Positions 1 through 8,727 of a stretch of DNA of 64,000 bases are shown piece after piece (within the stretch, counting starts at the first letter, position 1; the number at the start of each line of letters is the position of its first letter). The position numbers were made by a program, and so were the translations under genes. Source of the DNA: Haloglomus halophilum (lineage in GTDB: Archaea; Halobacteriota; Halobacteria; Halobacteriales; Haloarculaceae); contig NZ_CP101166.1 in assembly GCF_024298885.1 (NCBI RefSeq), positions 372,001 through 436,000 on the forward strand. Reading direction: 5' to 3'. The notes below the pieces were generated by a model. That model searched no databases and was not told where the DNA came from. It worked only from the letters and a program-made list of their open reading frames with translations.

Positions 1-1026
1 CACTCGGTCCCGGGTCCTCGTCTCGGCGTATCGCTCGCGGCCGCGTTCGAGTTCCGGGTAGCCGACCGGCAGGACACGCTCCGCGGGCAGGGGGAGCGGA
101 CAGAGGTCGGCCCAGTGCTCGCCCCACGAGAGGAGGTAGTCCGGGAAGACGCTCGGCGACCCCGTCCAGCCCGGGGCGTCGCTGTCGGGGTACGCGTACC
201 CGAGGTGGTACGGGCTCATCACCCCGTGCTGGAGCTCGGCGACCGGGACCCCCTCCTCCCGACAGACCTCGACGAACGTCGGCTTCGTGTACCACACGGT
301 CACGACCGCGAGGTCCGGGTCGACGCGCCGGAGGAGCGCGCGGAACGCGGGGCGCTCGAGCCGCCGCCGCGCGAGACGCCGGCCGACCATCGCCACGAGG
401 TCCGGCGCCGTGCCGACGGCCGCACGGAGGCGTGCCTCGGCGGTACGCAGCTTCGTCCGCTCGCTCGCCGGGAGTTCGTCGGCCGGATCGCCCAGATGGT
501 CCGCGAGCCCCGCACCGTAGAGGACCGGGTCGAGATACCGGACACCGTCCGTCCGCGCCGGCGTCAGGTGCTCGCCCTCGTGGGGCGCCTCGACGAAGGT
601 CCACGAGCGCTCGCCGCCGCTTTCGGTTCCGCCTCCATCGAACGCGTCCAGCAACGGGTCGCAGTAGCGGTCGTGCCACACCTCATCGCGCCGAGTCCGA
701 CGCTCGTGGCCCCACACGAGGAGGTCGGCATCCGGCGCCAGCCACGGGTTCCGTGACGGTCGGAGCCCACCCAGGATACGCCGGGCGCGGTCAGCCGTCG
801 TCAGGCCGCCGGAGCCGTGGGCACGGTCGGTCGCCCCCGTCCGTTCGAGGAGCCGCTGCTGGGCATCGAACCGGACGTGGGCCCAGTAGCGACAGCCGTC
901 CGCCGTCCGGGACAGGAGGTCGAGGTCCGCCTCGACGGCGAGCAGCGCGTCGGTGACGGCCGCGAGCGTCCAGTCGTCGGTATCTCGCTCCGGGGCGCCC
1001 CCGTCGCGTGCTCCGTCCCCGCTCAT
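1..1026 (-). CDS. Surface-polysaccharide glycosyltransferase-like protein (C-terminus cut by window edge)
   Basis: The frame opens at an ATG (complement of 1026-1024) and stays open to base 1, giving 342 codons with the C-terminus outside the window. The ATG overlaps the stop of the upstream family-2 glycosyltransferase by 4 bp (ATGA), so the two are co-translated. Residues 264-277 read ELQHGVMSPYHLGY, followed by a SWGEHWAD stretch near residue 300. This pattern recalls GT-B-fold capsule or sialyl-type transferases of haloarchaeal surface glycan loci. No signal peptide is seen, so it should be cytoplasmic. The family call rests on these motifs and on context; donor and acceptor are unknown. 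Confidence 0.6.
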   Translation of the reverse strand, partial: MSGDGARDGGAPERDTDDWTLAAVTDALLAVEADLDLLSRTADGCRYWAHVRFDAQQRLLERTGATDRAHGSGGLTTADRARRILGGLRPSRNPWLAPDADLLVWGHERRTRRDEVWHDRYCDPLLDAFDGGGTESGGERSWTFVEAPHEGEHLTPARTDGVRYLDPVLYGAGLADHLGDPADELPASERTKLRTAEARLRAAVGTAPDLVAMVGRRLARRRLERPAFRALLRRVDPDLAVVTVWYTKPTFVEVCREEGVPVAELQHGVMSPYHLGYAYPDSDAPGWTGSPSVFPDYLLSWGEHWADLCPLPLPAERVLPVGYPELERGRERYAETRTRDRV

Positions 1027-2051
1027 GGCCCCGCGACCGCCTGCTTCGCACGCCACGCGAGCCGGTACGGGCGCCGGCCGAGCGACGCGAGGCCGAGCAT
1101 CGCGGCGTGTGTCGGTTCGGGTGCGAGCCGCACCGTGCGGGCGAACCGGCGGACGGCCTCGCGGCGGTCGCGTCGTTCGAGCGCGGCGAGGCCCCGTTGC
1201 TTCGCGAGCATCGCCTCGAACCGCCGCCGTGCTTCGGGATGCGATTCGAGGTCGTCGAGGTACTTCTCCCGGAGCCGTTCACGGATACGCACCTCGTAGG
1301 AGGGGTCGCCGAACGCGGCGTCGCCGGAGACGTTGTCGTCGGCGTAGCGGCGCTCGACGAGCGGTTCGGGGACGTACGCCCAGCGCCAGCGCCTGCAGAG
1401 GCGGACCGTGAGGTCCCAGTCGACGCCGCGCGGGAACGACTCGTCGTAACCGCCTACGGCCCGCAGGCAGTCGCGCCGGACGAGATGGCCGGAGTGGGGC
1501 CGGATATCGAATCGGACGAGCACCTCGGGCCAGCAATCCCCCGCCGCGCCGGTGTTGACACGGCGGACGACCGCGCCGTCGCCGTCGCGGACCACGCCGC
1601 CGCAGTAGACACCGCAGTAGTCTGCCGGGTCACAGTCGTCGCGCTCGCGGAGCCGGGCGAGCGCGGCGAGCTGGCGCTCGACCTTCCGGGAGCGCCACCG
1701 GTCGTCGTCGTCGAGCTGACAGACGTACGCACCGCGCGCGGCCCCGATGCCGCGATTGCGCGTGTGACTGATACCGCGGTTGGTGTCGTTGTGGAGCGCC
1801 CGAACCCGGTCGTGGCGCTCGGCGAACCCCTCGACGACGGCGCGGGTGTCGTCGGTGGAGCCGTCGTTCACCACGACGACCTCCAGACGGTCGTGGCTCT
1901 GGTCGAGCGCGCTCTCGATGGCCCCGCCGACCCGGTCGGCCCGCTCGTAGGTCGGGACGACGACGGAGACGAGCGCGTCGCGCGGGCGCTCGGGCGGCGC
2001 CGCGACGGCCGTCCCGGCTGTCCCTGCCGCCTCGGATTCGGGACCGGTCAC
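1023..2051 (-). CDS. Family 2 glycosyltransferase (GT-A fold)
   Basis: A 342-residue protein starting at GTG (complement 2051-2049). Residues 28-66 have the GT2 opening SVVVPTYERADR ... VVVNDGSTDD, and the metal/nucleotide-binding DDDD lies at residues 114-117. A later GVDWDLTVRLCRRW segment matches the acceptor-side region of GT2 enzymes that build glycans for S-layer or exopolysaccharide. The frame stays open upstream to 3041, but that extension is antisense to a clear dehydrogenase gene and crosses a tandem repeat, so the GTG just before the domain is preferred. It overlaps the next glycosyltransferase by 4 bp. Confidence 0.85.
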   Translation of the reverse strand: MTGPESEAAGTAGTAVAAPPERPRDALVSVVVPTYERADRVGGAIESALDQSHDRLEVVVVNDGSTDDTRAVVEGFAERHDRVRALHNDTNRGISHTRNRGIGAARGAYVCQLDDDDRWRSRKVERQLAALARLRERDDCDPADYCGVYCGGVVRDGDGAVVRRVNTGAAGDCWPEVLVRFDIRPHSGHLVRRDCLRAVGGYDESFPRGVDWDLTVRLCRRWRWAYVPEPLVERRYADDNVSGDAAFGDPSYEVRIRERLREKYLDDLESHPEARRRFEAMLAKQRGLAALERRDRREAVRRFARTVRLAPEPTHAAMLGLASLGRRPYRLAWRAKQAVAGP

Positions 2052-2085
2052 TGCCGAGCGGTGTGGGTCGCGTGCCGTTAGCGTT

Positions 2086-2169
2086 GCGGTCGGGCGTCGG
2101 TCCCGTCGGGCGCGTTCGCGGTCGGGCGTCGGTCCCGTCGGGCGCGTTCGCGGTCGGGCGTCGGTCCCG
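2086..2169. repeat. 32-bp tandem direct repeat, about 2.6 copies
   Basis: Two identical 32-bp units (2086-2117 and 2118-2149) begin GCGGTCGGGCGTCGGTCCCG. A partial third copy follows at 2150-2169. The repeat lies between the divergent glycosyltransferase and dehydrogenase genes, in the GT2 5' region. Confidence 0.9.
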
Positions 2170-2234
2170 CCGGATGCGGTTCCCGGTGATTCCGGCCTCC
2201 CGGCTTTATGCTCCCGCCGGGAGAACCCCCGGCC

Positions 2235-3044
2235 ATGACACTGTTCGACCTGACGGACGAGGTCGTCGTGGTGGTCGGGGGCGCCGGGCGTATCGGTCCC
2301 GCCGTCTGCGGGGCGCTGGCCGACCACGGCGCCGAGGTCGTGGTCGCCGACGTGGACCGCGACGCCGGCCGGCGCGTGGCCGACGACATCGACGGCACCT
2401 ACCACCACGTGGACGTGACCGACGAGACCTCTATCCGCAAACTCTACGACGCAGTCATCGACGGCTTCGACCGCATCGACGCCGCCGTCCATGCCGCCTA
2501 CCCGCGGGACGCGGCCTACGGCGACGCCTTCCTCGCGCGCGACGAAAGCGACTGGCGCGAGCAGGTCGACGCCCAGCTCACGGCCACCGCCACCCTCTCC
2601 CGGGAGGCCATCCGCCGGATGCACCCCGACGGTGCCGGGACCGCCGGCCAGTCCGACCCGGACGACGCAGTCCGCGACGGCGGCGCAGTCGTCAACTTCG
2701 GCTCGACCTACGGGATGGTCGCGCCCGACTTCCGGGTCTACGAAGAGGCGAACATGCCGCCGAGCCCGGCGCACTACTCCGCCAGCAAGGGCGGCATCCT
2801 CAACCTCACGCGCTATCTCGCCTCCGAGTTCGCCCCCGAGGTCCGGGTGAACGCCGTCTCGCCGGGCGGCGTCTTCGACGAGCAGGACCCGGAGTTCGTG
2901 GCCGCGTACGAGGACCGGACGCCGATGGAGCGCATGGCCGATCCCGAGGACATCGCGGGCGCGGTCGTCTACCTCGTCTCCGATGCGGCCTCGTACGTCA
3001 CGGGTGAGAACATCGCGGTCGACGGGGGGTGGACCGCACAATGA
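2235..3044 (+). CDS. Short-chain dehydrogenase/reductase (SDR)
   Basis: A 269-residue classical SDR acting on NAD(P)H and an unidentified substrate. The nucleotide-binding GGAGRIG is at residues 15-21, the catalytic Ser in NFGSTYG near 157, and YSASK (Tyr181, Lys185) completes the active site. The C-terminal AVDGGW is typical of the family. The ATG at 2235 is chosen because a TATA-like CTTTATG at 2204-2210 sits about 27 nt upstream, giving a leaderless transcript; the ATG at 2208 lies inside that box. Its stop overlaps the aldo-keto reductase start, so the pair probably acts on related carbonyl substrates, possibly sugar-derived given the adjacent glycosyltransferases. Confidence 0.88.
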   Translation: MTLFDLTDEVVVVVGGAGRIGPAVCGALADHGAEVVVADVDRDAGRRVADDIDGTYHHVDVTDETSIRKLYDAVIDGFDRIDAAVHAAYPRDAAYGDAFLARDESDWREQVDAQLTATATLSREAIRRMHPDGAGTAGQSDPDDAVRDGGAVVNFGSTYGMVAPDFRVYEEANMPPSPAHYSASKGGILNLTRYLASEFAPEVRVNAVSPGGVFDEQDPEFVAAYEDRTPMERMADPEDIAGAVVYLVSDAASYVTGENIAVDGGWTAQ

Positions 3045-3850
3045 CCGCCGACGAACCCGCGCCGACGCCCGACGACGTGCCCGCCCTCGGCCTCGGCACC
3101 TGGAAGCTGACCGGCGACACCTGTACGGAGGTCGTGGCCGACGCCCTGGAGACGGATTACCGCCACGTCGACACCGCCCAGCTGTACGACAACGAACTCG
3201 AGGTCGGGCGTGGCATCCGTCGGGTCGACCCCGACGAGAACGTCTTCCTCGCCACCAAGGTCGCGCCGGAGAACTGTTCGTACGAGGACTGCGTCTCCTC
3301 GGTCCGGGCTTCGAAGGACCGCCTCGGCCGGGCGCCGGACCTCGTCTACGTCCACTGGCCCCGCGCCGCGTACGACCCCGAAGACACGACGCGGGCGCTG
3401 GACGACCTCGTCGACGAGGGGACCGCCCGCACCGTCGGCGTCTCGAACTTCACGGTCGAGCTGCTCGACGAGTTCGTGGCCCACGCCGACCACCGTCCGG
3501 TCGCCCACCAGTTCGAGTGCCACCCGCTGCTCCCGCAGGAGGACCTGGTCGAGGCGTGCCACGAGCGCGACGTGCTCCCCGTGGCGTACTCCCCGATTGC
3601 GCGGGGGAAGGCACTCGACCATCCGGTGGTGCAGGAGGTCGCCGACGAGGTCGACGCCACGCCCGGACAGGTCTGTCTCGCGTGGCTCCGCGCGCGCAAC
3701 GTCGCCGCCATCCCGAAGACGACCGGCGGCCACCTCGCGGAGAACTTCGAGTCGCAGTCGGTGACGCTCACGGACGACCAGGTGGCGCGCATCTCGGCCA
3801 TCGAGGACCGCCATCGCTGCGTGAACCCGCCGAGTGCGCCGTGGGACTGA
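3041..3850 (+). CDS. Aldo/keto reductase
   Basis: A 269-residue NAD(P)H-dependent oxidoreductase of the AKR superfamily. The catalytic tetrad is visible as Asp44, Tyr49, Lys73 and His105. GVSNF and the IPKTT cofactor-binding motif lie in the second half. The ATG at 3041 overlaps the SDR stop (ATGA), showing translational coupling. The natural substrate cannot be read from sequence; the neighbourhood suggests small carbonyls or sugar derivatives. Confidence 0.88.
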   Translation: MTADEPAPTPDDVPALGLGTWKLTGDTCTEVVADALETDYRHVDTAQLYDNELEVGRGIRRVDPDENVFLATKVAPENCSYEDCVSSVRASKDRLGRAPDLVYVHWPRAAYDPEDTTRALDDLVDEGTARTVGVSNFTVELLDEFVAHADHRPVAHQFECHPLLPQEDLVEACHERDVLPVAYSPIARGKALDHPVVQEVADEVDATPGQVCLAWLRARNVAAIPKTTGGHLAENFESQSVTLTDDQVARISAIEDRHRCVNPPSAPWD

Positions 3851-3927
3851 CCTGGTCGCCACCGGACGCTCGAACCGGGACCTCGGCCACCGATGGGAAT
3901 ATATTCCTTGCCCGGCAATTCCGAGCC

Positions 3928-4122
3928 ATGAGAATCGAGGATGGTATCGGCATCGAGCAGTTCACCATCTTCCTGGTCGGTGTCGCGATGATGGCCGTTG
4001 GGGCGCTCATCCTCACCGGCGGCCTCTCTACCAGCGGCCTGCTTGCACTGGGCGGGTCGGCCGTCGTCGCTCTGCTCGCCTTCTCGCTGGGACGGTTCAG
4101 GTTCGAGACCGATCAGGCGTGA
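3928..4122 (+). CDS. Small two-helix membrane protein
   Basis: A 64-residue protein with two predicted membrane segments (about residues 11-31 and 35-54). A TATA element AATATATT at 3898-3905 lies about 27 nt before the ATG, so the transcript is leaderless. It overlaps the next small membrane gene by 4 bp (GTGA). I do not recognise the family; a two-gene membrane pair is all the sequence supports. Confidence 0.6.
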   Translation: MRIEDGIGIEQFTIFLVGVAMMAVGALILTGGLSTSGLLALGGSAVVALLAFSLGRFRFETDQA

Positions 4123-4307
4123 GTCTCTCGCCTGCCGAACTCGACTTCCTCTCTCGGCTGACAGCGCTGTTCTTCATCATCATATCCGCCGTGTTGCTCA
4201 CTGCTGGCCGAGCGCGATTCGCATCGGGCGTCATGCTGGTCGGTGGCGGTGCAATCGTCGTACTGATCCAACTGTTCGCAGCGTACAGACGACTCTACAA
4301 CGAGTAG
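4119..4307 (+). CDS. Small two-helix membrane protein
   Basis: A 62-residue protein starting at GTG inside the stop of the preceding small membrane gene. Two hydrophobic stretches (about residues 14-29 and 37-54) are separated by a short basic loop. It is probably co-translated with, and a partner of, its neighbour. Function is unknown. Confidence 0.55.
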   Translation: MSLSPAELDFLSRLTALFFIIISAVLLTAGRARFASGVMLVGGGAIVVLIQLFAAYRRLYNE

Positions 4308-4331
4308 GGCTCCGGGACCGGTGGCCCTCGA

Positions 4332-5588
4332 CTACACCACGCCAGTCTCCTCGGACCGCTGGATGGGGTCGCCGTCCGCGTCGGTGAGCAGCGTCACCGT
4401 GTTCGCGCCGCCGACATCGTCGACGTACTTCAGCTTCTCGCTGTCGTTGCTCACGAAGACGACCTCCGGCGTGCCGTCGCCATCCACGTCGGCGACCGTC
4501 GCCGGCGACTTCCGGGCCACGCCACCCGTGAGCGTGGTCGTCGCCTCGCCACCGGCAGCCGTCCCGGTTCCGACCAGCTTCACCTGATTGCTCCCGTCCA
4601 CCCCGACGGCGCGGTGGATGCCGTCTCCGTCGAAGTCGGCCAGCGCGCCCGCGCCGATGCCGTTGTTCGACCCGAGCTGCCCGTCGGCGAGCGCGGTCAC
4701 GGTTCCGTCGGGGTCGAGCGCCTGGAGCCGCTGGCTGCCGTCGGCGAACACGAGTTCGTCGGCCGCGTCGCCGTCGACGTCGGCGATACCGACGACCGCC
4801 TGGGTGCCGTCGCCCGGCGCGGCGACTGCGGTCGGCGTTCCGCCCTCCGCGACGCGATAGAGGGTATCATGGTTCTCGTTCACGAAGAGGACCGACGGGT
4901 CGCTCCCGTCCCAGCGGCCGGTCGCCAGCCGGGTCTTCGCGCCCTCGATGGTGCCCGGGATGTCGCCGCTCGTCGCCAGCGTCGTGGTCGACCCGTCGGG
5001 GCCGGTCACGCGGACCCGGTCCGTGCCGTCGACGTAGGGAACGTCCGTCCCGCCGTCGTCGAGGAGGTTGGTCGTCGCCGGGCCGAGCGCGTCGACACTC
5101 CCGGGAACGGACAGCGTCTCCAGCGTGCCGCTTCCCGTGTCTATCGAGGTCAGCGAGCCGCCGTCACCCGCGTAGAGGACGCCACCGCAGGCGGTCGCAC
5201 TCCCTCCGGGCGGCTCCAGACGGGAGAGGACGTACGTCGACCCGTCGTCGGGGGAGTTCCAGACGACGGTCACCTCGTCGGCGGTCGGCCGCACGGTGAC
5301 GCTGTCGCCGGCCTCGAACCGCTGGTCCTGCAGTGGTGTAGCGTGCTCGGTCCCCTGGAGCCGAATCCGGTCCCCGTCGAGCGTGTCACCCTGCCGATGG
5401 ACCAGGTCGACGGGACAGTCGTCGCCCTGGAGCGCCAGTCGACTCTCCGGCGACGCCGGCCCGGAATCCGCGAGCCCCAGCACCAGCCCCGAGATGACGA
5501 CGCCCAGCGCGACGACGATGGCGAGCATGAGCGCGACGCCGACGGCCGGCGAGACGGCTCTCGGATCGGACGGTCGAAGACACCGCAC
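4332..5588 (-). CDS. Pilin-like secreted protein with FG-GAP/VCBS repeats
   Basis: About 418 residues from a GTG at 5588; an in-frame TTG at 5621 is the alternative start. The N-terminus carries RAVSPAVGVALMLAIVVALG, the archaeal type IV pilin signal and hydrophobic helix processed by PibD. Downstream are repeated Ca-binding-like motifs, DVDGDAADELVF, DFDGDGIHRAV and DVDGDGTPEVVF, typical of FG-GAP/VCBS beta-propellers. A pilin anchor joined to a propeller suggests a minor pilin or adhesin at the cell surface. A TATA-like element on the minus strand near 5811-5821 would imply a long leader. Confidence 0.7.
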   Translation of the reverse strand: MRCLRPSDPRAVSPAVGVALMLAIVVALGVVISGLVLGLADSGPASPESRLALQGDDCPVDLVHRQGDTLDGDRIRLQGTEHATPLQDQRFEAGDSVTVRPTADEVTVVWNSPDDGSTYVLSRLEPPGGSATACGGVLYAGDGGSLTSIDTGSGTLETLSVPGSVDALGPATTNLLDDGGTDVPYVDGTDRVRVTGPDGSTTTLATSGDIPGTIEGAKTRLATGRWDGSDPSVLFVNENHDTLYRVAEGGTPTAVAAPGDGTQAVVGIADVDGDAADELVFADGSQRLQALDPDGTVTALADGQLGSNNGIGAGALADFDGDGIHRAVGVDGSNQVKLVGTGTAAGGEATTTLTGGVARKSPATVADVDGDGTPEVVFVSNDSEKLKYVDDVGGANTVTLLTDADGDPIQRSEETGVV

Positions 5589-5897
5589 GGGTATATCTCG
5601 CGGTAGGACTCCTGGACACAAAGGGTCGGGGACTACTTTCGCGGCTCGAAACAGGTCGGGGGCGCTGGGGTGCGGCCGGTCGGACCGGAGTGGAACGGGC
5701 CGTCGCCAGAGAGGACGAGGAGCAGCAGCGCGTCACGCAGACATCTTCACTAACCCAGACATAGAGCACAGAGTGGCAGAATTATCCCCCAATGTTCGTC
5801 TTTCGCCCTTTGAATATACTTTTCAGCAAGAACTCACGTAGCCACTGCTGGTGCTACCGGAGAGGTGAAAGAACGGAGAACGTGGGTCGTGGCCGCT

Positions 5898-7211
5898 TCA
5901 GTTCCCGACGCCCATCGCCCGCTCGACGACGTCCTCGCTGTACAGCTCGGCGAGGTCGTCGTGCTGGTCCGGGCGGTTCTCGTAGACGTCCTGGAACAGC
6001 GCGACCGGCGTCATGAGGGCCTGGTAGGTCGCCTCGTCCCACATGCGGTCCTTGGCGATGTCGACCTCGACGCCGTCGATGGAGACGGTGGCGGACTGGG
6101 TCATCGCGATGGCGCCCTTGCCGGCCTCCTTCGCGGCCTCGAACTCCTCCATGGAGTCGACGATGTCGTCCATCGAGGGAACGTAGTCGAGCAGGTCGAG
6201 CAGCTCCTCGCGGAGCTCGTCCTCGGTCTCGAAGAACAGCTCGTCGCCGCCGACCTCGAGCTCGTAGCCGCCGTCCTCCGCCTCGAGCTCGATGCGGTCG
6301 CCGGAGTAGACCTCGACGCCGTCCTGGCTCTCGAGTTCGACCTCGCGGCCGTCGGCGTCGATGATCCAGTAACCGGCGGCCGGCGGGAGCGGGCTCCGGT
6401 TGGCCTCGACGACCTGCCCGGGCGTCAGGGACCAGATGCCGAGCATCCCCATCGCGTTGTTGGCCGTGATGCGCTCGTGGTAGCCGTCCACGTCGCGGAT
6501 GTCGTCGTACGGGCCGTCGACGGAGATGAGGCCGGCCGCGCTCGCGGCACGGGAGGTGTTGTGGCGCAGCTCCTTCCACTCCGGCAGCGCGCCGGTCGGC
6601 GTGATGGCGCGCATGTCCTTCGTGTAGTCGACCTCGCCGTCGACGAGCAGGAAGAGGCGCTGCAGGTTGTTCGAGGGCTTGCCCATCTCGTCACGGAGCT
6701 TCTCCATGGCGAGCTCGGCGGAGCCGGACTCGATGATGACGCTCATCGCGAGCGACCCCTCTTCGAGACCGTGCTCGTTCTCGACGATGGTCATGAACTC
6801 GTCGGCCTTCTTCCAGTCGTCGATGTCGCCGACCTCCGGGATGACGAAGCCGTCGAGGTTCTCGACGGCACCGTTCTCGGGGTCCGCGATGTGGAGCATG
6901 TGCTGGAAGCCCTTGTAGCGGGTCTCCGGGCTGTCGCGGTGCCAGACGACGCGCGGGTGGATCTCGCCGGGGAAGTCGGCGCCGCCCTCGGCGAGCACCT
7001 CGGCGATGTTCTCGGCGCCCTCGTCGCGCATGTTCGGCGCCGTGGCGTCCTCGTTGTCCGGAACCCAGACGTCGGGAGCCTGCATGCCGCGGAGCTGGAT
7101 AGACTTCCGGAGCATCTCCGCGGTGTCGTCTTTATCGCTGACAGCTGTCGGCGTCGTCATGAACGTCCGCACGAACTTCCGGTCGTGGGTCCGCTTGTCG
7201 AGTGCAGCCAT
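5898..7211 (-). CDS. aceB: Malate synthase, haloarchaeal type
   Basis: A 437-residue enzyme condensing glyoxylate with acetyl-CoA to malate. It has the CitE-like TIM-barrel signatures of the haloarchaeal isoform: MQAPDVWVPDNEDATAP near the N-terminus, FPGEIHPRVVWHRDSPETR, and a SVIIESGSAELAMEKL segment. Length fits the roughly 430-residue haloarchaeal form, not the 530- or 720-residue bacterial forms. ATG 7211 is preferred over the upstream GTG at 7220. Isocitrate lyase, often its neighbour, is not in this window. Confidence 0.9.
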   Translation of the reverse strand: MAALDKRTHDRKFVRTFMTTPTAVSDKDDTAEMLRKSIQLRGMQAPDVWVPDNEDATAPNMRDEGAENIAEVLAEGGADFPGEIHPRVVWHRDSPETRYKGFQHMLHIADPENGAVENLDGFVIPEVGDIDDWKKADEFMTIVENEHGLEEGSLAMSVIIESGSAELAMEKLRDEMGKPSNNLQRLFLLVDGEVDYTKDMRAITPTGALPEWKELRHNTSRAASAAGLISVDGPYDDIRDVDGYHERITANNAMGMLGIWSLTPGQVVEANRSPLPPAAGYWIIDADGREVELESQDGVEVYSGDRIELEAEDGGYELEVGGDELFFETEDELREELLDLLDYVPSMDDIVDSMEEFEAAKEAGKGAIAMTQSATVSIDGVEVDIAKDRMWDEATYQALMTPVALFQDVYENRPDQHDDLAELYSEDVVERAMGVGN

Positions 7212-7353
7212 ATCAGTCACTCGGAGGGATACGCGTCCGGAAGGTGTAGGTTTCGATACGTGCGGGAACTGCGCCGTCCACCGTGCCGGACGTTCCCACT
7301 CCCGGAGCCGACCCGGCGAAAACGGCTTGCCGGCGGCGGCAGAACGGCCGGTG

Positions 7354-7656
7354 ATGCTCTCGGAGGGTGATACGCTTCAGGACGCGAACGGCTATCGTGC
7401 GGAGGTTATCCACGCCAGCAAGGACATCGTCCGGCTCCGGATGACGATCTCCCTGCAGAACTTCGCCAGGGAGACCGGTGCCGACCCGGACCGGCTCCGG
7501 CGCGAGCTCTCGCCGGGTGACACCGTCACGGACGACGAGACGGGCGCGATACTCGACCTGGTCGAGATGTCCGACTCGATGCTCCGCATGACCGGGGAGT
7601 TCCACCGCGAGCATCTGGAGCGCGAGCGGCAGCAGGGCTCGTTCGAGATATTCTGA
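7354..7656 (+). CDS. Conserved haloarchaeal hypothetical protein
   Basis: A 100-residue soluble acidic protein transcribed divergently from aceB, with an ATG preceded by an in-frame GTG at 7351. Sequence features include LRMTISLQNFARETGADPD and a charged C-terminal helix ending in FEIF. No catalytic or metal motif is visible. Codon use and composition match the chromosomal neighbours, so it is probably a real core gene. Function is unknown. Confidence 0.65.
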   Translation: MLSEGDTLQDANGYRAEVIHASKDIVRLRMTISLQNFARETGADPDRLRRELSPGDTVTDDETGAILDLVEMSDSMLRMTGEFHREHLERERQQGSFEIF

Positions 7657-7677
7657 GCCCGTCTCCAGCCGACCGGG

Positions 7678-8640
7678 TCAGCGCTTGACCTCCAGCAGCG
7701 GCGTGTAGCTCCCCGCGAACCCGTCCGTCGCCGGGAGCGTTCCGACGACGGTCCACTCCCCGGCCGTCCGGCGCAGTACCGTCCCCTCGTGGGTCCCCAC
7801 GACTACGTCGCCGTCGGCCGCGGTGATACCGGTGGCTGTCTCGTCGGGGCGTGGATGCGAGACGGGCTCGGCCCGGTCGCCGCCGCGCCAGGCGAACAGT
7901 TCGGGGTCGGCGTCCGGCTCCAGCCACGTCGACGTGTGTGCGAGGGCCCCGCCGGCGTACACCACGTCACCGACCACGCCGACCGAGCGGAAGTAGCGCT
8001 GGTCGTACCCCTCGTCCAGCCGGGTCCACGACGCCCCGGCGTCGTCCGTGTGGAACAGCCCGTAGCCCGTCGCGGCGACGAACTCGTCGGCGCCGAGCAC
8101 GGCGAGTTCGTGGACATCGTCGTGGACCCCCTCGCGGCGCTCGGTCCACGTCTCCCCGCGGTCCTCGCTGACGTGGACGCCGCCGACCTCGACGCCGGCG
8201 GTCACGCGGTCGGGCGCGTCGGGGTGGACGTGGAGGTCCCGGACCTGCGCGAGGTCCTCGTGGCGGGGCAGGCGCCACTCCTCGCGCGAGGGGAGGTCCT
8301 GGAACCCATCGAGTTCGCGCCACGAGCGGTCGTCGAGGTCGTCCACATCCCCCGGGTGGGCGACGTAGACATGTGCGGGGCGCGTGCCGGCGTACAGCCG
8401 ACCGTCGGGGGCTGCCCCGACAGCGTACACCCGTTCCTGCGGGACGCCGAGGTCCGCCCACCGCTCGGCGTCGGTCGAGTGGTACAGGCCCGTCGCCGTG
8501 GCCGCGAACACTCCCTCGAATGCCTCGAACGTTCGGAGACGCATGACGGCTCCCGCATCGAGCACCGTCCGAACGGTCGCCTCGCCGCTGTCGAGGCCCT
8601 CGACCCGGTGAACACCGTCCTCGGTTCCAGCGAGTAGCAT
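7678..8640 (-). CDS. BNR/Asp-box beta-propeller protein
   Basis: A 320-residue protein without a signal peptide. It has repeated beta-propeller blades with Asp-box motifs SEDRGETW (near residue 157) and TDDAGASW (near 200), plus GLYHSTDAERW as a degenerate blade. Such propellers occur in sialidase-like and photosystem-stability-factor-like proteins. No sialidase catalytic residues are evident, so an enzymatic call is not justified. It is convergent with the preceding small gene. Confidence 0.72.
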   Translation of the reverse strand: MLLAGTEDGVHRVEGLDSGEATVRTVLDAGAVMRLRTFEAFEGVFAATATGLYHSTDAERWADLGVPQERVYAVGAAPDGRLYAGTRPAHVYVAHPGDVDDLDDRSWRELDGFQDLPSREEWRLPRHEDLAQVRDLHVHPDAPDRVTAGVEVGGVHVSEDRGETWTERREGVHDDVHELAVLGADEFVAATGYGLFHTDDAGASWTRLDEGYDQRYFRSVGVVGDVVYAGGALAHTSTWLEPDADPELFAWRGGDRAEPVSHPRPDETATGITAADGDVVVGTHEGTVLRRTAGEWTVVGTLPATDGFAGSYTPLLEVKR

Positions 8641-8727
8641 GCTCGACCCGTGACCCGGACCCGGAGTAAGGCTTTCCTGAAGCTCGTTTATGGACGGTAC
8701 GTGACACGAAGGCCGTCTCCCGGGCGG

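Noticed and set aside
1008..2081. Long open frame on the plus strand (357 codons) opposite the GT2 gene
   Set aside because: Translation is Asp/Val/Arg-biased with no motif; it is the antisense shadow of the glycosyltransferase caused by high GC.
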